NCBI GenBank assembly: GCA_036365145.1
Contig: JAEOAD010000034.1
Coordinates: 18,257,501 to 18,321,500, forward strand
Direction: 5' to 3'
Length of the DNA: 64,000 nt
Source: Orientallactaga sibirica
Lineage: Eukaryota; Chordata; Mammalia; Rodentia; Dipodidae
The notes under the pieces are model-generated. The model saw nothing but the letters and a program-made list of their open reading frames with translations, did no database searches and had not been told where the DNA came from. The stretch's first letter is position 1; each line of letters starts with the position of its first letter. This document shows, one piece after another, positions 1 through 12,301 of this stretch. The translations under genes were made by a program, and so were the position numbers.

Positions 1-984
1 TTACAATAATTAATAATAGTAAGATTCCAGATACAATATTTATCAATAAGTAATAATTGGAGCCCACGTCCACCTAATACATTTACACACGTTTATTTAT
101 GCCATCCTCATTTGAAGTGTAAAACATGCTTTGTATATTCTGCACAATGTAATTTGAAAACTATTCTGCATCAAGTGATACTGAATAAACTGTCCTTGTA
201 TTACAAAAAATAAGAATATTTTGTATGTGATAAGTCACTTCCCTCTTGCTGTTTCCAATAGTCTCTCATTGTTTTGGCTTTGATAGTTTTGACAGGCTGA
301 TCACAATATGTATGATGGGGTTGCTCAGTTTATGTTTACAGTTGTAAATGTTATCAAATGTTGTGATATTCCTTACATTATTTCTTCAAATACTGTCTTT
401 TATACTTTCTCTTCCTTTCCTTTCTACAACATCTACAGTTCATTGACTCATCTGAACAAAAACTGTCCCACATCTACCAAGATTACAAGGTGTACAATTG
501 AATGGCAACAAAGGAAGTTAGGATCAGGCCTCAGGACACTGGCTATAGTGAAGGCAAATGACACACTCATATTGAGTCTCTAATGGCCTCAGAAATTTGG
601 ACCGTAGGTTACTTACCCAGTAATCAGGATATGTGTAGATACCAGTAGTTCCTAAATCCAGGCTTACTTTTTGTTCACAGTGTGACGACAATAAGGGATC
701 TCACTTGATGGTCAAAGAACGCAGTAAGAGTGAGGCCATATCACATACCATGATACATCACTAATTTTGAGATACACATAACATAGATGAGTCACCTGCA
801 ATCACATTAGAATGCAGATTGTCCTTTCTGATCTGGTATAGGCCTTAAACACTTGTACTTTTAAACTGTTTTCAGATTTCTAGGCAGTGTTAAGGAACTA
901 ACTAGTCCACAGATCACATTTTGAATAGAAACATTTTATAGAAAGAGATCTAGTTCAACTATTTATTGAGTAGACTGAGGCAAG
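1..984. other. unique AT-rich non-coding DNA
   Basis: No repeat or gene was recognised. The longest open frame is 91 codons (308-583, +), with low-complexity F/Y/S/I-rich composition and no family I know. Confidence 0.6.
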
Positions 985-1110
985 TGATTTAATTATTCTG
1001 AGCCTATTTTCTCACCTAGGGAATGATTCATCTATTAGGATTGTTGTGAAGATTAAAGGGGGGCAAAATAAGATTGTAAATAATTTGAATATGTTCTAGC
1101 ATAATAAAAC
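985..1110 (+). repeat. MIR SINE fragment (ancient)
   Basis: The order of landmarks is that of MIR in sense orientation: a CAAGTGATTTAATTATTCTGAG stretch (cf. 'caagt.acttaac.tctctgagcc'), then CTCACCTAGGGAATG, then GGATTGTTGTGAAGATTAAA. Degenerate, edges approximate. Confidence 0.6.
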
Positions 1111-2469
1111 ATAGAGAGAGAAAACTTCTAGTACATATCCTGTGTTTTCACCTTAACCAGCTCCTTTAGCAGCCAATCTGACAGGTCTTCCTCACAGGAC
1201 ACAGAACCAGACATGCTCACCAGTGAGCAAGGTTACTGATGCTACTATCTCGGTACACCTTGCTTTCTTAGATAAAGCTCAGTCCTGTCTATACGTGTGC
1301 TTAATTTCCTTTGGCTTGCAGCTTAGTGCTTTATACTGTAACTGCTCCACAGTGTCCAATGCCCCTACTCCCAGGGAGGAAGGTATATGAACAGGCTTAG
1401 ATATCTATGCTGAAAGTCAGATGGACCAGAGCTCAGCGTCAGAAGGTTATCAATCAGCTTGGCTATCACTAAACACAAATTTTGTCTCCTACCTAAATAT
1501 TTTTTTTTCTTATGTGCATATTAACCTAAATGGAGATCCATCAAAGTATGGGCATAGCAGTCCATATTCTGCATGTTTACTCAATCCCTGACTTAAAACA
1601 TGTCGGTTTAAAATTAAAAAAAAAAAAAACCCTCATCCTACTATCATAATTGTAGTTTCTTTCTTTTGAGCACCAGCATGTTATCCTCACCACTGTCGTC
1701 ATCATCATCATCAACTCTGACTTCGTTCAGTTCTAGTTTGAATGAATTTTCTGAGTGTCAGCACTGGATGAGGTACTATGTTGTCTGTCCTTGATATCTG
1801 TGTGGTTGGGTGGGCCAGGGTCTTTCAGGCTATTTCAGTGGGTTAGGCATACTTTACTAGGCACTGGAGATAGTCCCTCCATCACATGGTACTGGGATGA
1901 AGGGATTACAAACAATGGTTTACCTCAGTGACTAGAAAAAAATATGGCTCTCAGGTGATGATTTCCTTTAATAAATACAAGACAGAAAGGGATGGGGGGA
2001 ACGGAAAATCAACACAATCTCCCCAAGGTTAGGGCTTGGTTTGAGGAGGACAAAGAGTGCTGGCCACGAACAATGGCAGTAACCAGGAGATTGCTCACAT
2101 CTGCTAGAGGATTCTTATCTAGTTTGGACATTATCTGAAATTAAAATCATACCTGATGTATGAGGCCTTAAAAACATGCATTGCGCCCTTCCCACCTGAG
2201 ATGATCTCCGTCTATGTCTTCTACAATGAGAAATCTGACAAAGAAAGTTCACCTGCCCCCTTTTGTCTTCCTGACAGGAAAGTGGTTTTCTTCTAGGCTG
2301 TTTCCAGAAAAATCTGATGATGGCTGTCTTGTTCAGGATGTTAGGAGCAAGGTCTTTTGTTTGAAAGGCTCATGTCAGTTTCTGGACCCAGATTAAAGAT
2401 CATTGTCCTGGTCCTTAAGCCTCACTTGGAACTAGCCAGGTGCCTGATTCATGGTGTGTCTCCATACTA
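1111..2469. other. unique non-coding DNA
   Basis: Holds a short CAT repeat (about 1698-1716), a T8 run (1501-1508) and an A14 run (1616-1629). No SINE body precedes the A run, so I do not call it a retroposon tail. No coding frame is supported. Confidence 0.5.
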
Positions 2470-2620
2470 GTTATTTCTACATTTCTTATTCAGTTTTCAA
2501 AAACCTACAACAAAGTTGAATTCCTAATCCCATTTTACAGATGAGTAACTGAGTCTCAAATAGCATAGTTACTTTTAAAAGTAAGCAAATTTTCAATTAA
2601 AACTCATGTCCTTTAATTCT
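2470..2620 (-). repeat. MIR SINE fragment (ancient)
   Basis: CCCATTTTACAGATGAGTAA followed by CTGAGTCTCAAATAGCATAG is the reverse complement of the conserved MIR core and 'cctcatctgtaaaatggg' segment. Confidence 0.6.
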
Positions 2621-3827
2621 GGCTCAATCTTTTTTTTTTTTAATCCTAAAGAAAGGGTTGAAAAAGTTTATTTAAAGGAACACATAAAAATTACTTGAGG
2701 TTAAGTGTGATACAGTGTAGCTATTACTCAATTCTAAGGTTGCTGTGCTCTCATAATGTACCTGTGTTTATTTATAACATTGACAGCCAGGGAATGGACC
2801 CCACATAGTTAGCTTACCCCTTTTCTAGAATTATCTTTGGGATCTGACCCTCAATAGCTAGTGATACATTAGGGAAATAGGCAAATGAGCATCGGTCACC
2901 TCTGAGTTTTCATTCTGTCTAATGTGTCAGACATGGTCCACATTTGTTTCTGACTCTGCCTATCCATCATCATGGTGCATAGACATCATCATGAAAAAGT
3001 AGACCATGCTCGTTGCTTAGCTTCATGGTATGTCCTATTCATTAATTTTAGCACTTCCATGATGTGAATCAAGAATTCAAGGGTCATTGAGTGAACCAGC
3101 AGATCCAATTTTCTTTCACAGTTTCAGAAAAATGCCAATGTAAGTTTTCCCCCTCCTGGGCAATTTTCCAATCAACCCTCCATAAAGGAAAGAGCAAAGT
3201 ATCAAGATGCAACTCAGTGTAAGTGTTTATGCCATGGGCTGAGATAACATTATTCAAGTATTTCCTTTTGAGTGGAGACTAAAGATAAGTGAAGAGTTAT
3301 CATGTCCACTAGGCTTTATCCAGCATCAGATATTATGAGTGAGCCTCTGAGAGGTACTGGGTCTCATATGATTCAATAAAATCTCTAACAAAGATTTGAA
3401 GTACAGATATTCTCAATTGTGGATTAAAGTAAAATGCAAAGAATTAGGCCACTGTGACACACATAGGCAAAATGTCATTCTTCTGAGAATACTTTAGAAT
3501 GGATTGTTTACTGCCTACCTTAGAAGAATAGCAGCCAGGTATAATTGTACAAATTTAATAATGTGCTTTGATTTGGGGTTATCCAAGACCATCCTTTCTA
3601 GGAAATTTGGATAGTCAGCTCAAGAAGGAGAACATGTCTGAGGCAAGAGGATCAGAAGGAAAATGTAGTAGTTTGATAGGAGCATATTTAAGGTTCTTAT
3701 TCAGTGAAATCAATGTATGTTAGGGAAAAGTGGGTAACCATGCAGTATACAGTAGCATCCAGAAGTAGATTAGTCAATTTCTCTATGAGAAACAATCCAA
3801 GAATCAGAAATCCAACTATTTGGCCAT
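2621..3827. other. unique non-coding DNA
   Basis: A T13 run lies at about 2629-2641. No repeat family or exon-like frame was recognised. Confidence 0.45.
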
Positions 3828-4080
3828 TCATTCACAGATTCATGCATATATGTTTTTATTCATTTATGCATACAAGCATTCATCTATTCCTGGATTAATT
3901 TGCATAGTGGCCTCCCAAGATATATTTGAATGCATAAGTACAGGAATTCATTTATTCATCCATGCACAAAGTTATTTATTCATGCATCCATGAAACTTTG
4001 ATTCACTTGTTCAATCATAGATTTCTTAAAAGTATTCATTAATCTGTGCAGAAAAGTGCCTTTTAAAACTTGACATACAA
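3828..4080. repeat. degenerate ATTC/CATT-rich tract
   Basis: ATTCATTC-, TTTATTCAT- and CATGCATCCATG-like words recur for about 200 bp with many interruptions. This could be an old tetranucleotide repeat or the ATTCATTC-rich flank of the L2-like piece that follows. Confidence 0.5.
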
Positions 4081-4960
4081 AAGGCATTGGATTAAGCTAT
4101 ATGTAGACTGCAGATGATCCCTATACTCGCAGGCTGCTCACATGAGAGGGGAGAAAAAATGAGTTTCAAAATGATAAATATTATGTCAATACAAAGTATA
4201 TGCTGCATATCGAGTTTTGGAGAAGTTCACAAGCAAGGATGATGGGAATCTGGGACATAGGTGTAAAGCACATTTCTCACGAGAACATAGCTCTAAGTTG
4301 AAGCTGCCTATACTGACAAAATATGGACAGGACATTAGGCCAAGGAAACCATTATATGATTATATGAAAGGAGTGAGGAAACATGTGAATATGTAGGTGA
4401 AGGTGTAAGTAGTAACTAGGGTCTTTCTGGGCTGGAAAACAGGGGTCGGAGAGGTACAAGATGCTAATAGAAGTTTAACAGCAAACAGAAACCTTCTGCA
4501 GGACCTTGGATGCCAAACTAAGGCATTTTGGCATGACCTTGTAAGTAGTTGTGAACTACTGAAAAATTTTATTGAGAAATTCTGCTATGAGCTCCAGAGG
4601 TTTACTGAGGTGGTCATGAGTTTGGATGTAGGAGAACTGCTCTGATGCTGTAAAGTGGAGGATGAAGATGTTGGGAGCCAGGCTTGTCATTATGAAAGAA
4701 GAGGAGAGAGAAGGTAGGGGAGAAGGAGACCTAGACAAAGGAGGAGAAGGAGATGGGACAGATAGGAAAGAGATTTGGAAAATGCTCAGATCAGTTTGAA
4801 AGCTGGTCACAGGGAGGAGGAATTCCTTGTTTCTCTAGGATTTCTAATCAGATGTGCAGGAGAGAGAGAGGTATTTTGGACTTACTGCAGGAGACCAGCA
4901 AGAGGTACTGAGCTGAGAAGGAACTTGACTACATTTGAGGTGATTCTCTTGTTGCTGGCA
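4081..4960. repeat. L2-like LINE fragment (ancient)
   Basis: Recalled L2-like landmarks occur in order: an AAAAGGCATTGGATTAAGC / CTCGCAGGCTGCTCACATGA segment, then near 4500-4560 GACCTTGGATGCCAAACTAAGG and CATGACCTTGTAAGTAG, then a GAGGTGGTCATGAG segment. The middle contains a purine-rich GGAGAAGGAGA tract (4695-4760). Highly diverged; boundaries and orientation not fixed. Confidence 0.4.
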
Positions 4961-6424
4961 GATGTCCTTGAAAGCAGAGGTGCATAACCTTGGGCTCTGC
5001 ATGAGCTCCCACACCAGAGTGATTCCTCAATGCTGCTTCAGTCACACCACAGCCTCAACTCCTCTCATCAACCAGACTCTTGATTACTTGAGGGAGAAAA
5101 ACATGGAAAGTTTCAGAGGGTGGGGGAGGGGCAGAGGAACCACCCCAAAGTGACTTCTGCAGTGTGTCTATTTCTAGTCCCTTCTCTGATGCTTCTCAAC
5201 CTTGGCCAGAGCTAATGAACCTCAGAGAGCAAAGCTGTCTTTGTTTGTTTGTCATTTTGAGGTTTTCTGGTTGATTAAGATCTATGCCAGAAGGAGGATA
5301 TAAAATCACCAGCAATTCTTAGCTGAGGATCACGGGGCATTTTCATCCCCCCACCCCCGACAAAATGCTGAACTTATTATAAAAATGCTGTCCCAATCAC
5401 TTTAGATGAAATTGTTAAAGCATTTTTCCTTGTTTTTTTTTTTTTTTCTCATCGATCTGAATTGTTTTTTGTTTTTTTGTTTTTTTACCTCTTGTCATTT
5501 TCTGCTTTGTTTCACACCCCCTGTAAATCAGGTATCTTTTTAAAAAGAGCAAAAATTGAATTCCTCCTTACAGACAAAACTACAAATGAATTTCACTCTG
5601 CATGAGGGCCAAAGGAAACAACAACAAAACCCCTGCCACTTGGTGATGCTTTGAAGTGTATTGAAGTGTATTTGTCCTTATCAAATGCTGATCTTCTCTT
5701 TGCCAGAGACCTTTATGGTGCCCAGCCCCCACTTACTCCCCCAGGCCTAACCTGTATCTTTGAAACTCCTCACTCTCCCAGGAAGAACAATGCAGTCTTC
5801 ACAGCATGGGTCTTCTGGGGGAATGTAATTATCGAAACTGGCTTGGATCCAGAACTCAGCTCCCCCATGAAAAGGATTTCTTATGAAAGATTAAGTGGTA
5901 ACACGTACGTCAACAGCTCTCGCAGCTCTAGACTAATTCTGTACAAACAAGAAAATGGCAACAGTTCCTGCTTCCAATCTGGAAGCTCTCCTGGGTCTCT
6001 TTGCACCCCAGGCGGCACAGAGTTCCTGAATTTGTTCAGGTGTTGTATCATGGGGGCTGGTAGACAGGTAAGGAGGACAGCAGCAGGTTTATTCACCATG
6101 TGCATTGGAGGGAACAGGAGCCAGGGAAGCAGCTGGTTTCTAGGCTGGCTGTGTCAAGGAACTAGCTGCACAGGCCACCAAGTCTGCTCAATCCAGGACT
6201 CCTTCCTTTTCTTGTAGCCCTCCTCCTTGGCTGGCATGGCAACACTCCCCTCTGCTGGTGAAGTACAGTCATCACACCCCATCAGCTCTCCCATGGCCAA
6301 GGGCAATGGCTGGGAACTTGATGGGCAGAAGAAAGGTTTGACAACTGTGCAGCGCTTAAGGTCAGTTCTTGTTTGGTTAAAGTGTCGAGTCCCCATCTGT
6401 GATGTCTGCCTGAACCTACGGTTT
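4961..6424. other. unique stretch with the longest open frame of the window
   Basis: Contains T-rich runs (5433-5448 and 5465-5487) and, downstream, a higher-GC block. The 188-codon frame 5651-6217 (+) runs through the GC-richer part. Its predicted protein has no motif I recognise, no signal peptide, and overlaps shorter frames on the other strand. I see no flanking splice sites that would make a convincing exon, so it is left as non-coding with low certainty. Confidence 0.4.
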
Positions 6425-6535
6425 TAGAGTCAGACAGACAGCTCGGCTAGGTATTCATTATGTGACCCTGGGCACGCTTTACCTTTCTTAGATGCGGAAC
6501 AGAAAGTCACCTGGAGAACAATGTGGCTATGGTGA
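6425..6535 (+). repeat. MIR SINE fragment (ancient)
   Basis: GAGTCAGACAGACAGCTCGG, then TATGTGACCCTGGGCACG, then CTTTCTTAGATGCGGAACAG follows the MIR core order in sense orientation. Confidence 0.5.
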
Positions 6536-7790
6536 GTAGGAAATGAAGGTTCTCTTTTCAGCTGGCGTGACTATACCTCTAGGTGTGCTCAGAATTTTCT
6601 TAGCGTATGCTGGTGGTCCTAATGTCGTTATTAATATCACCCTTTCATTCTTCAATGGATCTCGCACAAATTATATGGTCATACCTGCCAAAGCCCGGAA
6701 CACAGCCAGGCACAGCAGTTTCGTGGTGAATCTGTGTTCCTCTCTTCTTTATTGCAATACTGGTTTTCTACTGCAGATGCATATGTGTATTTTCAATGAA
6801 ACAGGTGTACAGTTTTCTTTTCCTTTCTTTCTGTGGGCCAAACTGGAAACTAGCTTCAGTACATCCAGTGAAAAATGAATTATGGCTATAATAGGAAAAA
6901 AAAAATCAATGGTAAAGAGGCTAGCAGGCCTATCAGAAGCTGAAGTAAACCCGAGCAAACCCCTGCCCTCTTTGGTCTGCAAGACTGTAGCAGACAGTAT
7001 TAGTCAGTCACAGACTATCCTGATCTCATTTTCAATGGCTACCAACTGCCTACACTTGAAAATATAATCTCTAAGAATGAAGATGCAGAATTTCAACATA
7101 CTTAGACACATAACAATGTAATTAGATTTATTTCTTCCCAGCGTGAGAAATGTATGGAGTTTCTGAAATGTCTACTACTGTGATAGCTCAAGCCAGTGAC
7201 AACGGCCAAATTTTGTTGCACTGACATCCCTGAGGGGAAAGTTGGCACCGATACCAGGGTAGCAGCTGATCTGCATGTCTATTTACATAAATTTGCATTG
7301 GTCTGATGTTGAAAAATAAATGCCATTATTAAGGAAAGTACTTTTCTTTCTCCCAGGCTAAGGTATCTCAACTGAGCACAGAAATAAGGAACTGGTCTCT
7401 CACTTTGTGTTGGCATGATCTTTAATAAGTTATGACCTTGTACTGATTCCTGATCCAGACACGGGCATACTAGTGACACTTACTGCAAAGGTTGGCACAA
7501 GTATTACGTGAGCTAATGTGAGTGGAGGATTTAGAGCATGGCCTGCCCTATTAAGTGCTCAGATATTAGTTACTATTATTATCCCAGAGCCTGCCCATTT
7601 TCCCTCTCCTATCGACCTTAGTAACAGCCTCTGCTTTCTTCCTTCTATATATCTTAACAATTGGGAATTTAGGACTGGGAGAGATTTCCGAACATCTAAT
7701 CAGTCACTTTCAAACTTTTACTTCCTTTCAAAATAACCATGGAACACTTTTGGAAAATGAGAGCTTATATGGAAACACAGTGTGAAGAGC
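6536..7790. other. unique non-coding DNA
   Basis: The best open frame is 111 codons (6543-6878, +), with overlapping frames on the other strand and no recognisable domain. No interspersed repeat identified. Confidence 0.45.
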
Positions 7791-8043
7791 TGTGTAGCAT
7801 TGTGGTTAAGAAAATGGGCCCCGCAGACAGTCCTGATTTCTAGCTCTGACAAGGCTGATTATTAGCCTCCTGACGCAAGGCCAATGATTTTCCTTGGCTT
7901 GAAGTCTCTGTTTCATAAAGTGTAAAATAGCAACAGTAATTGTAAATATTTCATAAGGTGGCTATGAGGCTAAATGTCTTCACATCTATTGAGTGTTTAG
8001 TGCAGTGCCTGGCACATAATAAGGACCCAGTAATTATGTTAAC
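7791..8043 (+). repeat. MIR SINE, near full length
   Basis: Nearly the whole MIR is readable in sense orientation: TGTAGCATTGTGGTTAAG at the tRNA-like head, a degraded core, TGTAAAATAGCAACAGTAAT, then AGTGCAGTGCCTGGCACATAATAAGGACCCAGTAATTATG at the 3' end. The clearest MIR in the window. Confidence 0.85.
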
Positions 8044-8171
8044 TCTTGAGATTTTAATCAGTGAAACATATAAGCAGAAGCATTCCAGCCAAAGTAGGCA
8101 TGAGAGCTAGATATGGGGGTTCCAGAGAACTTTTGTTATACTGCAAAACCCTATTTTAAAGTTTGATTGAG

Positions 8172-8448
8172 GGCTGGAGAGATGGCTTATCAGTTAAGGT
8201 GCCTGTCTGCTAAGCCTAAGAACCCAGTTCCAATCTCCAGGTCCCACGTTTAGCCAGATGCAAAGTGACGCAAGGGCACAATCCACACTTGCCCATAAGA
8301 GGGCGCACACATCTGGATTTCGTTCACAGCAGCTGAGACTGCTGACACGCCCATCTCTATCTGTCTCCCTCTCCCTCTCTGTCTGTCTCTCTCTGTATCT
8401 CTCTCCAAAAATAAATAAAATAATTTTTTAAAAAAAAATTTTAAAAAC
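8172..8448 (+). mobile_element. Dip-type tRNA SINE, long-body subtype
   Basis: The head GGGCTGGAGAGATGGCTTAT carries a pol III A box. The B-box region reads GGTTCCAATCTCC-like (degraded). The body differs from the common subtype by a segment GTGACGCAAGGGCACAAT and a TTCACAGCAGCTGAGA stretch. A (TC)n block and AAATAAATAAAAT tail follow. A perfect 12-bp target duplication AGTTTGATTGAG flanks it at 8160-8171 and 8449-8460. Same subtype as 30742-31058. Confidence 0.9.
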
Positions 8449-8497
8449 AGTTTGATTGAGGCCAGTATGTGGAAACCACTAAGATTAAGAATGCTCT

Positions 8498-8648
8498 CAG
8501 GGGTTTGGAGGGGTGGCTTAGCAGTTAAGGCATTTGCCTGAAAAGCCAAAGGACACAGGTTCAATTCCCCAGGACCCACATAAGCCAGATGCACAAGGCG
8601 ATGCATGTGTCTGGAGTTCATTTGCAGTGACTCAAGGCCCTAGTGCAC

Positions 8649-8680
<32 letters not shown>

Positions 8681-8746
8681 CCTCTCTTTCCCTCCCTCCC
8701 TCTTTATCTCTGTCAAATAAATAAATACAAATAAAATAAAATAAAA
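8498..8746 (+). mobile_element. Dip-type tRNA SINE, common subtype
   Basis: The head is degraded (GGGGTTTGGAGGGGTGGCTT), but TTAGCAGTTAAGGCATTTGCC, B box GGTTCAATTCC and the CCAGATGCACAAGGCGATGC body are clear. A (TC)n tract (8648-8705) and AAATAAATA-rich tail follow. Target duplication AAGAATGCTCT at 8487-8497 and 8747-8757 is perfect. Confidence 0.92.
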
Positions 8747-8766
8747 AAGAATGCTCTTGGCCTCTA

Positions 8767-9583
8767 AGCAGAGACCCTGCTATATGCAATCAACTACCCT
8801 GACAAGGTGTACACACCTGTGCAATGGTCACACCCACACTAGGTAGGTAACCAATGGCTTTCTGAATGGCTAAGAGATCTGCTCAGTGGAAAGGAAACCA
8901 TAGCTAGAACTGGGAACCAAGTCAGAATCCTATGGAGACCAAGATTATGGACTCCAATGAGAAGCTTCCACTAGTCTTTGGCCAAAAGTGAGGCTACACA
9001 CATCAAAATCTCACTCTGCGTTGGAGAACCTGTTTTTATTTTTCAGAAAGCAGCAAGATCCTAGGGCAACCAAAATTTTTATCTATCAACAAGACAAGAA
9101 TTGCTGACTCCATGTCTTCCGGTGAACCACCCCACCCCTCGCACATCATCCATGGCCCAGGAATTGGAGAGATGAAAAAGAATGCTGCTTCCATGCCAAG
9201 CCTGACAACCTGCACCAGGGTGATGGAAACTGACACTGAGGATACTCAAAAGGCACCACAGCAGAAATCCAGAAGCTGCTGAGAGCTCAACACTAAAGCA
9301 GACTTAAAGGACACCCACCTAGGCTCAGGCAATATTTGAGAAGAGGGTGTGGAAAGAATGAAAGAACCACAGGATGGGAGGGTCTACCCAGAGGCATTGC
9401 CCACCCACTACAATGCCTGACTGCTGCTCTCACAACTCATAACCCACAACTGCACAGTGAATACCAGCAATCCCACTAAGGGGGGCCCTTAATGGAGTGG
9501 GGAAAGGGAGGAGGGGAATAATGGTACCAACACTTTATGTATCCTTACAAAGTTTCAACTTAATAAAAAAAGAAAGAATAAAA
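8767..9583 (+). mobile_element. L1 3'-end fragment, 5'-truncated
   Basis: About 820 bp ending in an A-rich tail (AATAAAAAAAGAAAGAATAAAA). The final part holds CCACAACTGCACAGTGAATA, GGGGGGCCCTTAATGGAGTG and a GGGAAAGGGAGGAGGGG purine block of the kind found in rodent L1 3' UTRs. It is flanked by an imperfect 20-bp duplication (8747-8766 and 9584-9603, 17 of 20 identical), as expected for L1 retrotransposition. The SINE at 8498 later inserted in the left copy of this duplication. L1 assignment rests on composition, tail and duplication; no ORF2 is present. Confidence 0.6.
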
Positions 9584-9603
9584 AAGAATGTTCTCAGCCT
9601 CTA

Positions 9604-10889
9604 ATGACATATTATTACATTAATTAAAAACATCTCCTGCCCATAGCCAGGGTTCTAATTGTACCATTGTCATTTACTGTCTGTGTGATGACCTTTCTTT
9701 GCCCTGCCTTTGAAGCCACAACCATGAGACAGCCTCTTTGGATTAAACACCTTTTTTTTTTTCCAGGGCAGATTAAGCCAAGCACGACTGTGTGTCATCC
9801 CCTGCAGTTGGTTCCCAACAGGGTGAAAATGTCCTGAACTTGCACTTGCAACATCTCCTGCTCTTCCTGAGCTTTCCACAGCTCACAGCCAGAGGAGGAT
9901 GAGTCATCTGGTTAAAAATAAAAACACTACCATCTTCCCTCTAATGGCTTTGTACATGATCACTGCTGGCTCACACACATCCCAGACAGTCAGGGCCAGC
10001 CAGTGGGCAGCCCACGTTGCTGAGCCTGAAAGGATTTCTTATTTACCTCTGTCTGGTAAAACAGGTGAATCCAGTCACGCCCACCTTGACATGGTTCTGG
10101 GGACATGGAGATCAGAATTACGTTAGCATGGAGGGTAGCAGTGGTCATATTCTGGAGCAGAAGGACTGTAATGGAGCCAGTGTCTGAGACATTAGAGGGT
10201 AAGATTCATGGCCCGCCAGGAATTGCTCCAGTCTTCCCTTTAACCTGAATATGGAGTAACTTATCCCAGGTGGTGTGGTTGGGAGTGAAAGGAGGCAGAC
10301 ATGGATTTGGGGCTCCTGCCTATAAGATTTATAACTGCTATAGCTACTGTGGCTCTTGTTTCTACTTGCTGTTTCCAGTACCATGATAAATTTCTGATTT
10401 TTCTCAATGAATCCTCCACACAGTTCTATGTGGAATGTGTTGCTATTTTCCCTACTTAACATATTAGAAAACTGAAATATAGTGGTACATGCTGACTTGG
10501 TGAGATAAATTCATCCAAATGCAGAATTCAGGATTGACAGGCTTAGCAGAGTCCTCAGGGTTTGAGGCATGAACAGTGTATTTTCACGTGTGTGGTATGT
10601 TGTGTGTGTGTGTGCATTTATGTGTGTGATCATGAGGGAAACAGAATGTCTTAATCACTGAACCCTCTCCTGTGGTGCAATACCTGACCAGCAACAGGCA
10701 CTCCACAAGTATCCATGAAGCTCACCTGCTAACCATGATGTTTCAATACGACAAAATATTTCCTTCTGGTGAAGGATACTGGGGTTAATTATAGTCAGAG
10801 CCAATTCCTCTGGTCATTTTGGAGTGGCATGTCTTTATTCTCCGTCTGATGCTGTCTACACACCTGGTTTATGCTCAGGCTTGTGACAT
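9604..10889. other. unique non-coding DNA
   Basis: Contains a short (TG)n tract at about 10598-10612. Open frames of 69-105 codons overlap on both strands and resemble nothing I know. Confidence 0.45.
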
Positions 10890-11360
10890 GGAATCAATGT
10901 GTGTTTAACTGGATGTTAGTGGATTCCTGACCTGCACCTTAGATCTACTGTGTAGCTTTGGATAAATTACCCATCTTAGCTGGACCTTCATTTCCTCAGG
11001 ATAAAGAAACCATGTGTTTTTCAAGGACCCATCCAATAAGAACTCTGCGTCATTGTGGTTTTAAAAAATAAAATAAAATGAAAACACCACAGAGTTCCTC
11101 AACCTCGGCAACCTGGAGTTGGTAATCCTTTGCTGTGGGCATCTGTCCCATGCCTGGAAGAAAGCTTAGTGCATCTTCAACTTCTACCTTTCAGATACCA
11201 GTAGCTCTTGCCAAATGTCTTCAGGGAGATGAGTTTAAAAAAATGTCTGGTGTAAATAACCCAGGTTCCACACTGACTTTGACACTTTCCTGCTCAGTAT
11301 TCCTGGGTAGACTCCTACCTTCTCTCTGAGCCTGACCCGTCACCTGTGAAAGAAAGGAGT
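10890..11360 (+). repeat. one or two MIR fragments (ancient)
   Basis: Around 10925-11010, CTGACCTGCACC, ACTGTGTAGCTTTGGATAAATTACC and CTTCATTTCCTCAGGATAAA follow MIR order. A second weak match (AACCCAGGTTCC, CTCTCTGAGCCTGACC, CACCTGTGAAAGA) lies at about 11258-11360. Confidence 0.5.
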
Positions 11361-11689
11361 TTCTTTATTTGCCTGGAATGACTGAACACAAGTGCTCCAG
11401 CTGTGGTCCTGTGCTGTGTGTGCTGGGGGTGAAGGTAATAATCAGTGGAGAGAATCAATGCTTAAGTGTTTTGATGCAGGTATGTGCCTGTCAGAAACTA
11501 CTGCTGGTTTGAAGGGCAAGTGGGAGGGATGAAGAATACAGAAAGTTTTATGTTAACTGCAATTGGAAGACTTCACAAATAATGTTTATAAAATACAAGG
11601 AAGATCAGATGAGCCTATTTCAAACCATTGATAGTCCCAGATGTAAAGCTCTTTTCCATCTTTTTCAAGATCTAAACCCTGCCTACGTT

Positions 11690-11759
11690 TTTGTGATAGA
11701 TGATAGAGAGAAAATGGATGAATGTGTGTATGGATGGATAAATGCTAAAATAGATAGAT

Positions 11760-11802
<43 letters not shown>

Positions 11803-11969
11803 GATAGATAGATGACAGATAGATAGATGATAGGTAAGAGACATAGATGCATAAATAGATACAGAGACCTAGATGCATATAGATATATGTAGCTCTAAAC
11901 TTATCCAATATGAAAGATAGATGATGGGTGCATGTAATGAATGGAACATAGATAAAAGATGACAGATAG
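11690..11969. repeat. (GATA)n microsatellite and degenerate flanks
   Basis: An uninterrupted GATA/TAGA core runs at about 11755-11802, with imperfect GATAGATG, GACAGATA and TGGATGGATA units on both sides. It continues after the LTR at 12302-12361. Confidence 0.9.
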
Positions 11970-12301
11970 TGTTCTCTTTGATGGCACAAAGCATCTGACC
12001 AAAAGAAGCTGATGGGAAGAAAGGATTCACTTTTGTCTTGAAGACTCAAGGGAAAATGCCACGATGGCAGGCAAAACATGGAATGAGCAGATGCTGGGCA
12101 TCACTTCTGCCACAGTGTGTGGACAACAGCTGCACATTGAGCCCAAATAACACTGGCAAGCTGGGATTAAGGAATCTCTAAGGTCCAGCCCTAGCAACAC
12201 ACCTCCTCCAGCAAGGCTTCTCCTCCCAAATTGCCATTAGCTGATGATCAAACATTCAAAACACACGAATTTGTAGAAGACCCATAATTAAAACCATTAT
12301 A
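11970..12301 (-). mobile_element. solo MaLR-like LTR, inserted in the GATA repeat
   Basis: Read on the minus strand it has the features of the LTR family seen at 34596-36471: on the plus strand CATCTGACCAAAAGAAGC near the start, CCACGATGGCAGGC, GGACAACAGC, CACTGGCAAGCTGG, and AAACATTCAAAACACACGAA near the end. GATA-type sequence lies on both sides. A possible 5-bp target duplication is GATAG / GATAC (4 of 5). Confidence 0.7.

Noticed and set aside
8250..8621. 123-codon minus-strand frame
   Set aside because: It spans two SINE copies and their (TC)n block; the RDTERDRQRGRGR-type stretch is just translated simple repeat.
11672..12079. 135-codon minus-strand frame rich in Y, S, I and L
   Set aside because: It is the translated GATA microsatellite plus part of an LTR.
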